NCBI RefSeq assembly: GCF_004357995.1
Contig: NZ_SMTK01000003.1
Span: 620,001-684,000, forward strand
Source: Arthrobacter crusticola
Lineage (GTDB): Bacteria; Actinomycetota; Actinomycetes; Actinomycetales; Micrococcaceae
Direction of reading: 5' to 3'
DNA length: 64,000 nucleotides
The translations under genes were made by a program, and so were the position numbers. Shown here piece by piece: positions 29,802 through 39,417 of this stretch. The notes beneath the pieces are model-generated. The model did no database searches, was not told where the DNA came from, and worked only from the letters and a program-made list of their open reading frames with translations. Position 1 is the stretch's first letter. Each line of letters begins with the position of its first letter.

Positions 29802-30848
29802 ATGACCTATTCCCCCGCAGATGACCGTTACGACTCCATGCCCTACCGCCGCGTCGGCCGCAGCGGGCTGCACCTGCCAGCCGTGTCCCTCGGGCTGTGG
29901 CACAACTTCGGGGACGACAAGCCCTTCGACACGCAGCGTGCCATCCTGCGGCGGGCATTCGATCTTGGCATCACCCACTTTGACCTGGCCAACAACTACG
30001 GGCCCCCCTACGGCAGCGCCGAGACCAACTTCGGGCGCCACTTCGCCGACGACTTTCGGCCGTTCCGGGACGAGCTCATTATCTCCAGCAAGGCCGGATA
30101 CGACATGTGGCCCGGGCCCTACGGCAACTTCGGCTCCCGCAAGTACCTGCTGGCCAGCCTCGACCAGTCCCTGGACCGCATGGGCCTTGACTACGTCGAC
30201 ATCTTCTACAGCCACCGCCCCGACCCGGAAACCCCGCTCGAGGAGACCATGGGCGCCCTGGATACCGCCGTACGCTCCGGCCGTGCGCTCTACGCGGGCA
30301 TCTCCTCCTACTCGCCGGAAAAGACGATCGAGGCCGCCGCGATCCTGCGCGACCTCGGCACGCCGCTGCTGATCCACCAGCCCTCCTACTCCATGCTCAA
30401 CCGCTGGGTGGAGAACGGCAGCCCCAACCTCCCGGAGGCCCTCGAGACGGTGGGCGCCGGTTCCATCGCGTTCTCGCCGCTGGCGCAGGGCCTGCTGACC
30501 GACCGTTACCTCAACGGGGTTCCCTCGGATTCGCGGGCGGCCGCGGATAAGTCGCTCTCCGGGGAGCACCTCTCCGAGGACAACCTGCGCCGGGTCCGGG
30601 GGCTCAACGAGATCGCAGCGGGCCGCGGACAGAGCCTGGCCCAGATGGCGATCGCGTGGGTCCTGCGGCCGCAGGCCAAGGGCACCCCGATCACCTCGGC
30701 CCTCGTGGGCGCCTCAAGCGTCGCCCAGCTCGAGAGCAGCGTCGGCGCGGTGGCCAACCTTGAGTTCTCGAATGAGGAACTGCGCGCGATCGATGAGTTC
30801 GCCGTCGAGTCCGAGATCAACCTGTGGGCCGAGGCCCTGCAGGACTGA
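29802..30848 (+). CDS. Aldo/keto reductase (L-glyceraldehyde-3-phosphate reductase type)
   Basis: NADPH-dependent reductase of 348 residues, closest in pattern to the YghZ/Gpr subgroup. The catalytic tetrad is visible: Asp in HFDLANNYGPPYGSAE with the Tyr two residues later, Lys in IISSKAGYDMWPGP and His in FYSHRPDPETPLEE. The C-terminal TSALVGASSVAQLE binds the cofactor phosphate. TAGGAT at 29790-29795 lies 6 bases before the ATG, a leaderless pattern. A detoxifying role towards L-glyceraldehyde-3-phosphate or methylglyoxal is known for the subgroup. Confidence 0.92.
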   Translation: MTYSPADDRYDSMPYRRVGRSGLHLPAVSLGLWHNFGDDKPFDTQRAILRRAFDLGITHFDLANNYGPPYGSAETNFGRHFADDFRPFRDELIISSKAGYDMWPGPYGNFGSRKYLLASLDQSLDRMGLDYVDIFYSHRPDPETPLEETMGALDTAVRSGRALYAGISSYSPEKTIEAAAILRDLGTPLLIHQPSYSMLNRWVENGSPNLPEALETVGAGSIAFSPLAQGLLTDRYLNGVPSDSRAAADKSLSGEHLSEDNLRRVRGLNEIAAGRGQSLAQMAIAWVLRPQAKGTPITSALVGASSVAQLESSVGAVANLEFSNEELRAIDEFAVESEINLWAEALQD

Positions 30849-30864
30849 CACCGTTCCACCGGGC

Positions 30865-30902
30865 CGGAGCCTGCGTGCCGCTTCTGCGGGACGCGGGCTC
30901 CG
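30865..30902. terminator. Hairpin between convergent genes
   Basis: CGGAGCCTGCGT pairs with ACGCGGGCTCCG (one G-T pair) around a 14-base loop. It lies between the aldo/keto reductase and GH4 stop codons and probably terminates both transcripts. Confidence 0.6.
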
Positions 30903-30934
30903 CCGTTTCCAGGCGGGGACGGTCACGGGGCCGG

Positions 30935-32293
30935 TCAGTTCCGCCAGCCGGCCGGCAGGGCGGGAAACGCCTGCTCGTACCCGGCGAGCACTGCGGCCGC
31001 GGCGTGCGCCGAGTCGATCAGCGGATGCAGGCTGAACGCCCGCAGTGCGGCGTCGCGGTCCCCGTGCACGGCTGCCCGCACCGCCTCCTGCTCGACCGCC
31101 TTGACGGCGCTCATCAGGCCCAGCTGGTGCCCTGTCGGCGGGCCGGCCGCGGGAAGCGGCACGGCCCCTGCGGCTGACACCCGGGCCGGCACCTCGACGA
31201 CGGCGTCCGCGGGCAGGCCCTGCACCGTGCCGCCGTTGCGGACGTTGAGGATCAGTTCGGCCGGGTTCCCCGTCAGCAGGGCATGCATCAGGTGCAGGGC
31301 GACGCGCTCATAGCCTCCTCCGGCGAGGTCTGCCTCGTCGCGTTCCTCCCCGGCACCCCGCGCCTCGGCGAGGTAGCCGCTCTCCCGCTCGAGCCGGGCC
31401 GCCTCCCACACCCGAAGGGGGTCCCCGGACCCTGCAAGGTCTGTGTAGAGCCGTTTCTGCTGTTCGAGGAGCACCTCGCCGCGGGTACGCTCCGCCGAGC
31501 GTACGGCCCGCAGCGCCTCCCGGTGGAAGTAGTAGTAGAACAGGTACTCGTTGGGCAGGGCGCCGAGGACCCGCAGCAGGTCCGGACCGAAGATCCGCCC
31601 TTCCTCAAAGGAGGAAAGGCGCACCGGATCGGCCAGCAGGGCGGACAGGCGGTCCTCGCCGCCGGCGTGCAGGCCCCGCAGCCAGCCCAGGTGGTTCAGC
31701 CCGAGGTAGTCGACACCCTCCAGGGATCCCGGGATGGACGGAAGCCCGGCTGCGGCCGCGGCGCGGGCCACCAGCCCCGACGCGGAGTCGCAGATGCCGA
31801 TCACGCGGTGGCCCAGCACGGGCTGGAGCGCCTCGGTCACCATGCCGGCGGGATTGGTGAAGTTGACCAGCCACGCCCGCGGGCACTTCTCGGCCATCCT
31901 CCGCGCGAGCTCCAGCATGGCTGGGATGGACCGCAGCGCGTAGGAGATCCCGCCCGCTCCGACGGTCTCCTGGCCCAGCAGCCCCTCGGCCAGCGCGACC
32001 CGTTCATCGAGGACCCGCCCGGACGTGCCGCCGCTGCGGATCGCGGCGAAGACGATATCAGCTCCCCGCAGGGCCTCGTCGAGGTCGGGTTCGACGGTGA
32101 CGGCGGGGAACCGGGTGGGACCCTCGGCCCCGGAGGGCAGTGCCGCCAGGACCCGGGCCACCGCGAGGGCCCGTCCGGGGTCGGCGTCGACGAGGGTGAG
32201 GGAGTCGATGAGGCCCGCGAACCGGCCGGAGCCCAGCGCGCGGTAGACCAGGGGAACGCGGAAGCCCCCGCCTCCGACAATCACAAGCTTCAT
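30935..32293 (-). CDS. Glycoside hydrolase family 4 (6-phospho-beta-glucosidase-like)
   Basis: NAD+- and divalent metal-dependent glycosidase of 452 residues. Visible are the dinucleotide site VIVGGGGFRVPLVYRAL, the substrate loop NFTNPAGMVTEAL, the metal Cys in GICDSASG and metal His in LNHLGWLRGL. GH4 members of this subgroup hydrolyse phosphorylated beta-glucosides. ATG 32293 is chosen because AGGAGG lies 3 bases upstream and the fold begins there; an in-frame TTG at 32305 is less likely. It is divergent from the PfkB kinase gene. No dedicated beta-glucoside PTS permease is visible nearby. Confidence 0.9.
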   Translation of the reverse strand: MKLVIVGGGGFRVPLVYRALGSGRFAGLIDSLTLVDADPGRALAVARVLAALPSGAEGPTRFPAVTVEPDLDEALRGADIVFAAIRSGGTSGRVLDERVALAEGLLGQETVGAGGISYALRSIPAMLELARRMAEKCPRAWLVNFTNPAGMVTEALQPVLGHRVIGICDSASGLVARAAAAAGLPSIPGSLEGVDYLGLNHLGWLRGLHAGGEDRLSALLADPVRLSSFEEGRIFGPDLLRVLGALPNEYLFYYYFHREALRAVRSAERTRGEVLLEQQKRLYTDLAGSGDPLRVWEAARLERESGYLAEARGAGEERDEADLAGGGYERVALHLMHALLTGNPAELILNVRNGGTVQGLPADAVVEVPARVSAAGAVPLPAAGPPTGHQLGLMSAVKAVEQEAVRAAVHGDRDAALRAFSLHPLIDSAHAAAAVLAGYEQAFPALPAGWRN

Positions 32294-32431
32294 GGTCCTC
32301 CTCAACCTCCCGTCGGTCCCGGGCCGGACGGCGCCGCACTAGGCAGATTCAAGCACACCGCGCCCGCGCGCCGCCTGCCTTCCACCCACCTCGGCTCCTT
32401 TCAGTCCGGGGCAGCGAGTATTGTGCCCTAC

Positions 32432-33517
32432 ATGGCTAAGCAGCACCGCTTCGACCCCCTCGCCGGGCGGCGGTCTCCGGACGACCCCGAATTCGACCTC
32501 CTGCTGGCCGGCCAGGTCTTCTTCGACATCACCTTCACCGGGCTGGATCAGCTCCCGCGCCCCGGCACCGAGGTGTGGACCGACGGAATGGGCTCCAGCC
32601 CCGGCGGGATCGCAAACCAGGCCATCGCCGCGGCCCGCCTCGGCCTCCACACCACCCTCGCCGCGGCGTTCTCCGACGACGGCTACGGCCAGTTCAACTG
32701 GGACATCCTCAAGGACCAGGAGCACGTCGACCTCTCACGCTCCCAGGTCTTTCGAAACTGGCACTCCCCGGTCACCGTCTCCCTCTCGGTGGACCGGGAC
32801 CGCTCGCTGGTGACCCACGGGCACGCCCCGCCGCTGAGCGCCTCCGAACTCATCGGCGTTCCACCCCGCTGCCGGGCTGCCATCGTCAGCGTCGGCGGGG
32901 AACTTGAGCCGTGGGCGGCTGCCGCGACCGCCAACGGCACCCGGCTCTACGGGGATGTGGGCTGGGATCCCCACGGGGAATGGGCCCCGCAGGTCCTCAC
33001 CACGCTCGGCCACTTCTACGCGTTCATGCCCAACGACGTCGAAGCGATGGCGTACACGCGCACCGAGGATCCCTGGGCGGCCCTCTACGCGCTCGCCGAC
33101 CATGTCCCAGTGGCCGTCGTCACCGTAGGGCAGCAGGGCGCCATGGCCATCGACTCCCTCACCGGCGAGGAGGAGTGGGTGCCCGCGCTGCCTGTGACCG
33201 CCTACGATCCAACGGGCGCCGGCGACTGTTTCGGTGCGGCGTTCGTCATGGCCGACCTCGCCGGATTCTCCCTGGCGGACCGGCTGAGCTTCGCCAACCT
33301 GTGCGCGTCCCTGTCGGTGCAGGAGGTCGGCGGCTCCCTCGCGGCCCCCGGCTGGGGCGACATCGCCGACTGGTGGCACCGAACAAGTTCAACCCGGGAC
33401 GGCGTCCGCCGGCAGTGGGTGCGCCGCTACGGGTTCCTGGAGCACCTCGTCTCCGATGTCCCCGTGGAGGCGGTGCGCCGCGCGTCGGCGACCATCGCCC
33501 GCCATTCCGATGCCTGA
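32432..33517 (+). CDS. PfkB-family carbohydrate kinase
   Basis: Sugar kinase of 361 residues. The N-terminal PfkB region has LAGQVFFDITFTGLDQLPRP and SSPGGIANQAIAAARLGL; the catalytic Asp and anion hole are in YDPTGAGDCFGAAFVMADL. The substrate is not identifiable from sequence. ATG 32432 follows TATTGT (32419-32424) by 7 bases, a leaderless pattern; the frame stays open far upstream but that part is antisense to the GH4 gene and shows no kinase sequence. Its divergence from the GH4 gene hints at a shared sugar pathway. Confidence 0.88.
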   Translation: MAKQHRFDPLAGRRSPDDPEFDLLLAGQVFFDITFTGLDQLPRPGTEVWTDGMGSSPGGIANQAIAAARLGLHTTLAAAFSDDGYGQFNWDILKDQEHVDLSRSQVFRNWHSPVTVSLSVDRDRSLVTHGHAPPLSASELIGVPPRCRAAIVSVGGELEPWAAAATANGTRLYGDVGWDPHGEWAPQVLTTLGHFYAFMPNDVEAMAYTRTEDPWAALYALADHVPVAVVTVGQQGAMAIDSLTGEEEWVPALPVTAYDPTGAGDCFGAAFVMADLAGFSLADRLSFANLCASLSVQEVGGSLAAPGWGDIADWWHRTSSTRDGVRRQWVRRYGFLEHLVSDVPVEAVRRASATIARHSDA

Positions 33518-33554
33518 GGGGGACCCAACCGGCGACGGTGGCAGAATAGGGCAA

Positions 33555-34715
33555 GTGAGTTTTTCTTCCGCCCCCACCGAACGCGCCGTTGAAGTTGACC
33601 TTGAGGCCATCCGGCACAACCTCCGGCACCTGCTCGAGGTGGCCAGTCCGGCCCGCGTCATGGCGGTCGTCAAGGCGGACGGATACGGCCATGGCGCGGT
33701 CGCCGTCGCGAAGGCGGCGCTTGAGGCGGGAGCCTCCTGGCTGGGCACGGCGCACATCTCGGAGGCGCTGGACCTGCGGCGCGCGGGCCTCGAGGCCCCG
33801 GTGCTGGCCTGGCTCCACACCCCGGAGAGCGATTTCGCGGGAGGCATTGAGCAGGGCATCGACATCGGGGTCTCCGGCTGGGAACTTGACCACGTCGTGG
33901 CGGCGGCCCGCCGGCTCGAACGGCCAGCACGCGTGCACTTAAAGATCGACACCGGGTTGGGCCGCAACGGCTGCCCCCCGGAGCTGTGGGAAGACCTTTT
34001 GGACCGGGCGCTCGAACACCAGGAGGAGGGCCTGCTGCGGGTGGTGGGGGTGTTCTCCCACCTCGCCGTCGCCGACGAACCGCACCGCCCCGAGACGGAC
34101 GAGCAGCTGCGCCGCTTCCGGGACGCCGTGGCCGTCGCCGAGGACGCCGGCGCGGACCTCGAGGTGCGCCACCTGGCGAACACGCCGGGCACCCTCTCCC
34201 GTCCCGACTGCCACTTCGACATGGTGCGGGTGGGCCTCGGCATGTACGGGCTCTCACCCTTCTCCGACCAGAGCGCGGAGGACCTCGGCCTGCGCCCGGC
34301 CATGACCTTCGCCACCGTGGTCGCCGGCTGCAAAGAGGTCCCCGCCGGCCAAGGGGTCTCCTACGGGCTGTCCTACCGCACGGAGCGGCCCACCACCCTC
34401 GGCCTGATCCCCACCGGCTACGGCGACGGGGTTCCGCGCATCGCCACCGGGGGGCCGGTGCGGATCGACGGGCGCACCTACCCCGCCGTCGGCCGGATTG
34501 CGATGGACCAACTGGTCGTGGACTTCGGCACGCAAGGCCTGATCGGCACGGAACGGAGCCCGCTCGGCCACCGGGCGGTCCTCTTCGGGGGCGCCGGCGA
34601 CCCGCCCGTCGAGGAATGGGCCGCCGCCTCCGGGACGATCAACTACGAGATTGTCACCCGCATCAGCGGCCGTGTCCCGCGCACCTACCTCAACAAGGGC
34701 CACGCCGGTGACTGA
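33555..34715 (+). CDS. alr: Alanine racemase
   Basis: PLP enzyme making D-alanine for peptidoglycan, 386 residues. The PLP lysine is in VMAVVKADGYGHGAVAVA and the second catalytic Tyr in GVSYGLSYRT; LIPTGYGDGVPR and VGRIAMDQLVVDFG are also typical. GTG 33555 is preferred: CAGAAT at 33542-33547 lies 7 bases upstream (leaderless pattern), and alternatives further upstream overlap the kinase. It heads the alr-tsaE-tsaB-rimI-tsaD operon and overlaps tsaE by 8 bases. Confidence 0.96.
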   Translation: MSFSSAPTERAVEVDLEAIRHNLRHLLEVASPARVMAVVKADGYGHGAVAVAKAALEAGASWLGTAHISEALDLRRAGLEAPVLAWLHTPESDFAGGIEQGIDIGVSGWELDHVVAAARRLERPARVHLKIDTGLGRNGCPPELWEDLLDRALEHQEEGLLRVVGVFSHLAVADEPHRPETDEQLRRFRDAVAVAEDAGADLEVRHLANTPGTLSRPDCHFDMVRVGLGMYGLSPFSDQSAEDLGLRPAMTFATVVAGCKEVPAGQGVSYGLSYRTERPTTLGLIPTGYGDGVPRIATGGPVRIDGRTYPAVGRIAMDQLVVDFGTQGLIGTERSPLGHRAVLFGGAGDPPVEEWAAASGTINYEIVTRISGRVPRTYLNKGHAGD

Positions 34716-35253
34716 GCCGGCCCAGCACTGGCTGCGCAGCCGGTCCGTCCATTCCGCCGCCGAACTCCAGTCCCTCGCCGAGGACCTGGGGCCGATACTG
34801 CGGGGAGGGGACCTGCTGATCCTCACCGGCGGGCTCGGTGCGGGAAAGACGACGTTCACCCAGGGCCTGGGCCGCGGCCTCGGCGTGCGCGGCACCGTCA
34901 TTTCCCCCACCTTCATCCTGGTCCGCAACCACCCCTCCCTCACCGGCGGCCCGGGACTGGTGCACGTCGATGCCTACCGGCTCGACGGGACCGAGGAGAT
35001 CGACGACCTCGACCTTGAGGCCACCCTCGACTCGAGCGTGACGGTCATCGAATGGGGGGCCGGACGCGCCGAGCACCTTTCCGACAGCCGGCTCGAAATC
35101 ACCATCACCCGGCCCACCGGCGCCGGTTCCGCGGCGGGCGGGGCGGGAATCACCACCGACTTCAGCGACGACGTGGACGAAGAGCGGGAAGTGCGCGTCG
35201 CGGGCTTCGGCCCCCGCTGGTCGGCAGGGCCGCCGCCCGGGCTGCTCGACTAG
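34708..35253 (+). CDS. tsaE: tRNA t6A threonylcarbamoyl transferase ATPase TsaE
   Basis: ATPase of the TsaBDE complex that makes N6-threonylcarbamoyladenosine in ANN-decoding tRNAs. Walker A is GGLGAGKTTFTQGL; TVISPTFILVR and VHVDAYRLDGTEEID are diagnostic. 181 residues from GTG 34708, overlapping the end of alr. The C-terminal 40 residues are Gly/Ala-rich and weakly conserved. Confidence 0.95.
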   Translation: MTEPAQHWLRSRSVHSAAELQSLAEDLGPILRGGDLLILTGGLGAGKTTFTQGLGRGLGVRGTVISPTFILVRNHPSLTGGPGLVHVDAYRLDGTEEIDDLDLEATLDSSVTVIEWGAGRAEHLSDSRLEITITRPTGAGSAAGGAGITTDFSDDVDEEREVRVAGFGPRWSAGPPPGLLD

Positions 35254-35262
35254 GCTGTTACG

Positions 35263-35934
35263 GTGCTTCTTCTTGCCCTGGACACCTCAGCCGCCGCCAG
35301 CGCCGCGCTCCTCGACGGCGACACCGTCATCGGCCGGTTCGCGAGCACGGACACGCGCTCCCATGCGGAGGTCCTCGCGCCCGCGGTTCAGGACCTGCTC
35401 CGCGGTGCCGGCGTGGCCGGCCCGGACCTTGGAGCCATCGCCGCCGGGGTCGGACCCGGCCCGTTCACCGGCCTGCGGGCCGGCCTGGCCACCGCACGCA
35501 CCCTCGCGTTCGTCTGGGGCGTGCCACTGCACGGGGTTATGAGCCTCGACGCCCTCGCCTTCGAGGCCGCCGCGGACCCGGCGGCCGAGGGCGAGTTCCT
35601 CATCGCCACCGATGCCCGCCGGCGCGAGGTGTACTGGGCCCGCTACCGGGGCCCGGAGGCCCCGCACGGGCTTCCGGTCCTGGTCGACGGCCCGCACGTG
35701 GGCCCGGCGGCCCAGCTGCCGGCGCTTCCGGTTTTCGGCGCCGGGGCCGGGCTGTACCGGGAGGAGCTGCACGCCGTCGACGCCTTCGCCACGGCCCTGC
35801 CGCACGCGGCGGCTCTGGGCCGGACCGCCTCGGCCCGGCTCGCCGCCGGAGTTCCGCTGCTGGACACCACCCCGCTGTACCTGAGGGAATCCGACGCGAA
35901 GGTTCCCGGGGCCCGGAAGAAGGTCGGCTCATGA
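35263..35934 (+). CDS. tsaB: tRNA t6A threonylcarbamoyl transferase subunit TsaB
   Basis: Non-catalytic partner of TsaD, 223 residues, with LLLALDTSAAASAALLDGD at the start and GVGPGPFTGLRAGLATARTL in the middle. GTG start. TAGGCT at 35251-35256 overlaps the tsaE stop codon and lies 6 bases before the GTG, so an internal leaderless promoter inside the operon is possible. The stop overlaps rimI by 4 bases. Confidence 0.94.
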   Translation: MLLLALDTSAAASAALLDGDTVIGRFASTDTRSHAEVLAPAVQDLLRGAGVAGPDLGAIAAGVGPGPFTGLRAGLATARTLAFVWGVPLHGVMSLDALAFEAAADPAAEGEFLIATDARRREVYWARYRGPEAPHGLPVLVDGPHVGPAAQLPALPVFGAGAGLYREELHAVDAFATALPHAAALGRTASARLAAGVPLLDTTPLYLRESDAKVPGARKKVGS

Positions 35935-36506
35935 GCTTCAGCCTGCGGGACCTCGACTACGAGGACATCAAGACGGTCGGTTCGCTTGAGCAGGAGCTCT
36001 TCCCCATCGACGCCTGGCCCCTGCAAATGTTCTACGAGGAGTTCTTCCGCCCCGACACCCGCCGTTACATCGTGGCCGAGGTGGACGGGGCGATCGTTGG
36101 CTATGCCGGGGTGATGACCATCGACACTACGGCCGATATCCAAACCATCGCCGTCCTCCCGGGCCACGAGGGCCGCGGCATCGGCACGGCAATGCTGCAC
36201 GAGCTGCTCGCCGAGGCCGCCCGGCGCGGCGCCCGGGAGGTCCTGCTGGAGGTCCGCGCCGACAACCCCCGCGCCCAGCTGCTCTACACCCGCACCGGGT
36301 TCACGAAAATCTCAACCCGCCGCCGGTACTACCGCGACGGCGTCGACGCCTGGGTGATGCGCCTGGAACTGCCGCCCGGGGGCGCCCCCGGGGACGGCGG
36401 CCCGGAATCCGGCCCGAACGGCGGCGACACCAACGACACGGCCGGCGACAACGACGACGAGAGTACCGCCGGAAACAGCAGCGGCACCGAAGGAGACCGG
36501 CCATGA
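35931..36506 (+). CDS. rimI: Ribosomal protein S18 alanine N-acetyltransferase-like GNAT
   Basis: GNAT acetyltransferase in the position where RimI is found in bacterial tsa operons. The acetyl-CoA loop is [17 protein letters not shown] and the C-terminal [21 protein letters not shown] is typical. RimI acetylates the N-terminus of ribosomal protein S18. The protein has 191 residues, longer than usual because of an added tail of about 45 residues rich in Gly, Asp, Asn and Glu. It couples by ATGA overlaps to tsaB upstream and tsaD downstream. Confidence 0.9.
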   Translation: MSFSLRDLDYEDIKTVGSLEQELFPIDAWPLQMFYEEFFRPDTRRYIVAEVDGAIVGYAGVMTIDTTADIQTIAVLPGHEGRGIGTAMLHELLAEAARRGAREVLLEVRADNPRAQLLYTRTGFTKISTRRRYYRDGVDAWVMRLELPPGGAPGDGGPESGPNGGDTNDTAGDNDDESTAGNSSGTEGDRP

Positions 36507-37579
36507 ACCGCAGCGCACCGCTGGTGCTCGGCATCGAATCCTCCTGCGACGAAACCGGCGTCGGCGTCGTCGCCGGCACCCGGCTGCTCGCCAATGTCGT
36601 CTCCTCGTCCATGGACGAACACGTCCGCTTCGGCGGGGTGATCCCCGAGATCGCCTCCCGCGCCCACCTCGACGCGTTCGTACCCACCCTGCAGCAGGCC
36701 CTCACCGAAGCAGGGGTGGGCCTTGAGGACATCGACGCGATCGCCGTCACCACCGGACCCGGACTGTCTGGGGCGCTCATGGTGGGGGTGGCCGCGGCCA
36801 AGGCGCTGGCCGTAGCCACCGGGAAGCCTCTCTACGCGGTGAACCACCTGGTGGCCCACGTGGGCGTCGGCCTGCTCGGAGGCACGTTCACCGACGGCGT
36901 CCCGCCAAACCTCGGCGCGCTGCTGGTCTCCGGGGGCCACACCGAAATCCTCAAGGTGGGAAGCATCGCCTCGGACGTGACGCTGCTGGGCTCGACCATC
37001 GACGACGCCGCCGGGGAAGCGTACGACAAGACGGCGCGCATCCTCGGCCTCGGCTACCCCGGCGGTCCGGCCATCGACCGCGTCGCCGCGCAGGGCGATC
37101 CGCGGGCCTTCCGGTTCCCCCGCGGCCTGACCCAGCCCAAGTACATGGGAACCGCCGAGAATCCCGGACCGCACCGCTACGACTGGTCCTTCAGCGGACT
37201 GAAGACGGCGGTGGCGCGCAGCGTCGAACAGTTCGAGGCCAACGGGGAACCGGTCCCGGTGGCCGACATCGGCGCGTCCTTCCAGGAGGCGGTGGTCGAC
37301 GTCATCACCGCCAAGGCCGTCCTCGCGTGCACGGAGAACGGCATCACCAACCTGCTGCTGGGCGGGGGAGTGGCAGCGAACTCGCGCCTGCGCGCCCTGA
37401 CCGCCGAGCGGTGCGCCGCGGCGGGCATCGAGCTCACCGTGCCGCCGGCGTCGCTGTGCACCGACAACGGGGCGATGGTGGCCTCGCTGGGCGCGCAGAT
37501 CGTGATGGACGGCGGTACCCCCAGCGGCCTCTCCTTCGCTACGGACTCGGCGCTGCCGGTCTCGAGCATCCTCCTCTAA
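36503..37579 (+). CDS. tsaD: tRNA t6A threonylcarbamoyl transferase catalytic subunit TsaD
   Basis: Metalloenzyme that transfers the threonylcarbamoyl group to A37 of tRNA. The ASKHA fold starts [15 protein letters not shown]; metal ligands come from the [11 protein letters not shown] motif, and the substrate loops [11 protein letters not shown] and [15 protein letters not shown] follow. 358 residues, normal. It ends the alr-tsa operon and is convergent with ptsI. Confidence 0.96.
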   Translation: MNRSAPLVLGIESSCDETGVGVVAGTRLLANVVSSSMDEHVRFGGVIPEIASRAHLDAFVPTLQQALTEAGVGLEDIDAIAVTTGPGLSGALMVGVAAAKALAVATGKPLYAVNHLVAHVGVGLLGGTFTDGVPPNLGALLVSGGHTEILKVGSIASDVTLLGSTIDDAAGEAYDKTARILGLGYPGGPAIDRVAAQGDPRAFRFPRGLTQPKYMGTAENPGPHRYDWSFSGLKTAVARSVEQFEANGEPVPVADIGASFQEAVVDVITAKAVLACTENGITNLLLGGGVAANSRLRALTAERCAAAGIELTVPPASLCTDNGAMVASLGAQIVMDGGTPSGLSFATDSALPVSSILL

Positions 37580-37606
37580 GACCTTGGCCGCCGAGACGGT
37601 GAAAGG

Positions 37607-39292
37607 TTAGAGGCCGAGGGATTCAAGGACAGGCAGTTCCGCGCGGACGCGTGCACGGGCCTCGGCGGCGCTCGGCGCCTTCACCGCAATCTCTGCGAGC
37701 TTCCGCGCCTCGTCGAGGCTGACGCTGTTCAGCACCGCCCCCACGCCGGCCAGCGCCCGCGGCGTCATTGACAACGTCGAGACTCCCAGACCAACGAGCA
37801 CCACGGCAAGCGCGGGGTCTGCCGCGGCCTCACCGCACACCCCGACGGGCTTGGCATTGCCCTCGGCGACCGAACCCTCCACGGTGAGCCCGATCAGGCG
37901 CAGGACGGCCGGCTGCCAGGCGTTGTTCAACGCCGCGAGCGAGCCGAGCTGCCGGTCGGCGGCCATGGCGTACTGGGTGAGATCATTGGTGCCGATGCTG
38001 GCGAAACCCACCTCGGCGAGGATCGATTCGCTCATCAGCGCGGCCGAGGGCACCTCGACCATCACCCCGGGCTTTTTCAGGCCCGCCTCTGTGGTCATTG
38101 CCGCGAAGTCGGCGGCCTCTTCGGCGGTGGAGATCATGGGCGCCATCACCCAGACTTCGGCCGAAGACTGTGCCTCGGCGTCGGCGATGGCCTTCAGCTG
38201 CCGTGCGAGCACGCCGGGGCTGGTGATGTCGGTGCGGTACCCGCGGACGCCGAGGGCGGGGTTCGGCTCGGAGGTGTCGGTGAGGAAGGGAAGGGGCTTG
38301 TCCGCGCCGGCGTCCAGGGTCCGGACCACCACCTTCCTGCCGGGGAAGGCGTCGAACACCCCCTTGTAGGCCTCCACCTGCTCATCGTGCGTCGGTTCGC
38401 TGTCCCGGCCCAGGAAGCAGAATTCGGTGCGGAGCAGACCCACGCCCTGGGCCCGGGCGTCCGCCGCCCCGCGGGCGTCCTTGGCCCCTCCGACATTGGC
38501 CAGCAGCGGCACCTCGTGGCCGTCCGAGGTTCTGCCGGTGCCGTCGAATTCGGTGAGGGCCGCCGCAGCGGCGGCGTAGGCCTCGGCCGCGGCCTCCTCC
38601 TCGGCGCCGGGGTCCACGCTGATGGTTCCGGCGGCACCGTCGACGTACACGCGCGCACCGGTTTCAAGCTCGTCCACGCCCGTCGCGGCGACCACGGCCG
38701 GCAGGCCCAGGGAGCGGGCGATGATGGCGGTGTGTGACTGCGGTCCGCCGCCGGAGGTGACCAGGGCCAGGACCTTCCCGGGGTCAAGGGTGGCGGTGTC
38801 GGCGGGCGCGAGGTCCTCGGCGATCAGGATGAAGGGGGTTTCCGAGGACGGGATGCCCGGCGCGGGCAGCCCGCGCAGCTCGGCCACGATCCGGGCCCGG
38901 ACGTCGAGCACGTCGGTGGCGCGTTCGGCCATGTACCCGCCGAGGTTGTGGAGCATTTCGGCCACCGAGGCGCCGGCATCCCAGGCCGCGCGCTCGGCGG
39001 AGGTGCCGGCATTGATGAGTTTGATCGCGTTCTTGACAAGCATGGGATCAGTGGCCATCATGGCGGTCGCCTCAAGCACGGCACGCGCGTCGCCGCTGGC
39101 CGTTTCCGAACGCTGTTTCAACTCGGCCTGAACGGCCTTCGTCGCCGACCGCAGGGCCGCTGCGGCATCCTCGGGGGTTACGCCCTGCCGGAGCTGTTCG
39201 CCCTTGGGAGGCTCGCTCACGGGCTTGGGCATCTGGCGGATGGTTCCGATGACCCGCCCCGGGCTGACGCCTACTCCTGAGAAATTCCGCAT
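37607..39292 (-). CDS. ptsI: PTS enzyme I (phosphoenolpyruvate-protein phosphotransferase)
   Basis: General PTS component that passes phosphate from PEP to HPr. Active-site His is H187 in SGGGPQSHTAIIARSLG; the C-terminal PEP-binding barrel has GLLRTEFCFLGRD, GYRTDITSPGVLARQLKA and SIGTNDLTQYAMAADR. 561 residues. It is divergent from a TetR gene that precedes the mannitol genes, so it probably serves mannitol uptake among others. The HPr gene (ptsH) is not in this window. Confidence 0.95.
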   Translation of the reverse strand: MRNFSGVGVSPGRVIGTIRQMPKPVSEPPKGEQLRQGVTPEDAAAALRSATKAVQAELKQRSETASGDARAVLEATAMMATDPMLVKNAIKLINAGTSAERAAWDAGASVAEMLHNLGGYMAERATDVLDVRARIVAELRGLPAPGIPSSETPFILIAEDLAPADTATLDPGKVLALVTSGGGPQSHTAIIARSLGLPAVVAATGVDELETGARVYVDGAAGTISVDPGAEEEAAAEAYAAAAAALTEFDGTGRTSDGHEVPLLANVGGAKDARGAADARAQGVGLLRTEFCFLGRDSEPTHDEQVEAYKGVFDAFPGRKVVVRTLDAGADKPLPFLTDTSEPNPALGVRGYRTDITSPGVLARQLKAIADAEAQSSAEVWVMAPMISTAEEAADFAAMTTEAGLKKPGVMVEVPSAALMSESILAEVGFASIGTNDLTQYAMAADRQLGSLAALNNAWQPAVLRLIGLTVEGSVAEGNAKPVGVCGEAAADPALAVVLVGLGVSTLSMTPRALAGVGAVLNSVSLDEARKLAEIAVKAPSAAEARARVRAELPVLESLGL

Positions 39293-39390
39293 TGAACGTC
39301 CTCATTTCCTTGCCGTGTGCGCAGAGACTTCCACCGTACCCGCCCGGGCCCGGGTGCGGCATCGAACCAGTGTGATCCACTTCATATATC

Positions 39391-39410
39391 AACGCTATAG
39401 GTGTTACGGT
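39391..39410 (+). promoter_or_regulatory. tetR (mtl) promoter -10 with overlapping palindrome
   Basis: AACGCTATAGGTGTT (39391-39405) is an imperfect palindrome centred on CTATAG. It runs into a possible -10 box TACGGT (39405-39410) that lies 7 bases before the ATG of the TetR gene. A repressor bound here would block the promoter, so it is a candidate autoregulatory operator. It also lies in the divergent region to ptsI. Confidence 0.4.
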
Positions 39411-39417
39411 AGCAGGC

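Noticed and set aside
31283-32431. Upstream extension of the PfkB kinase frame, suggesting a fused N-terminal domain
   Set aside because: The extension is antisense to the GH4 gene, has no domain features, and a leaderless-type start at 32432 matches the first conserved kinase residues.
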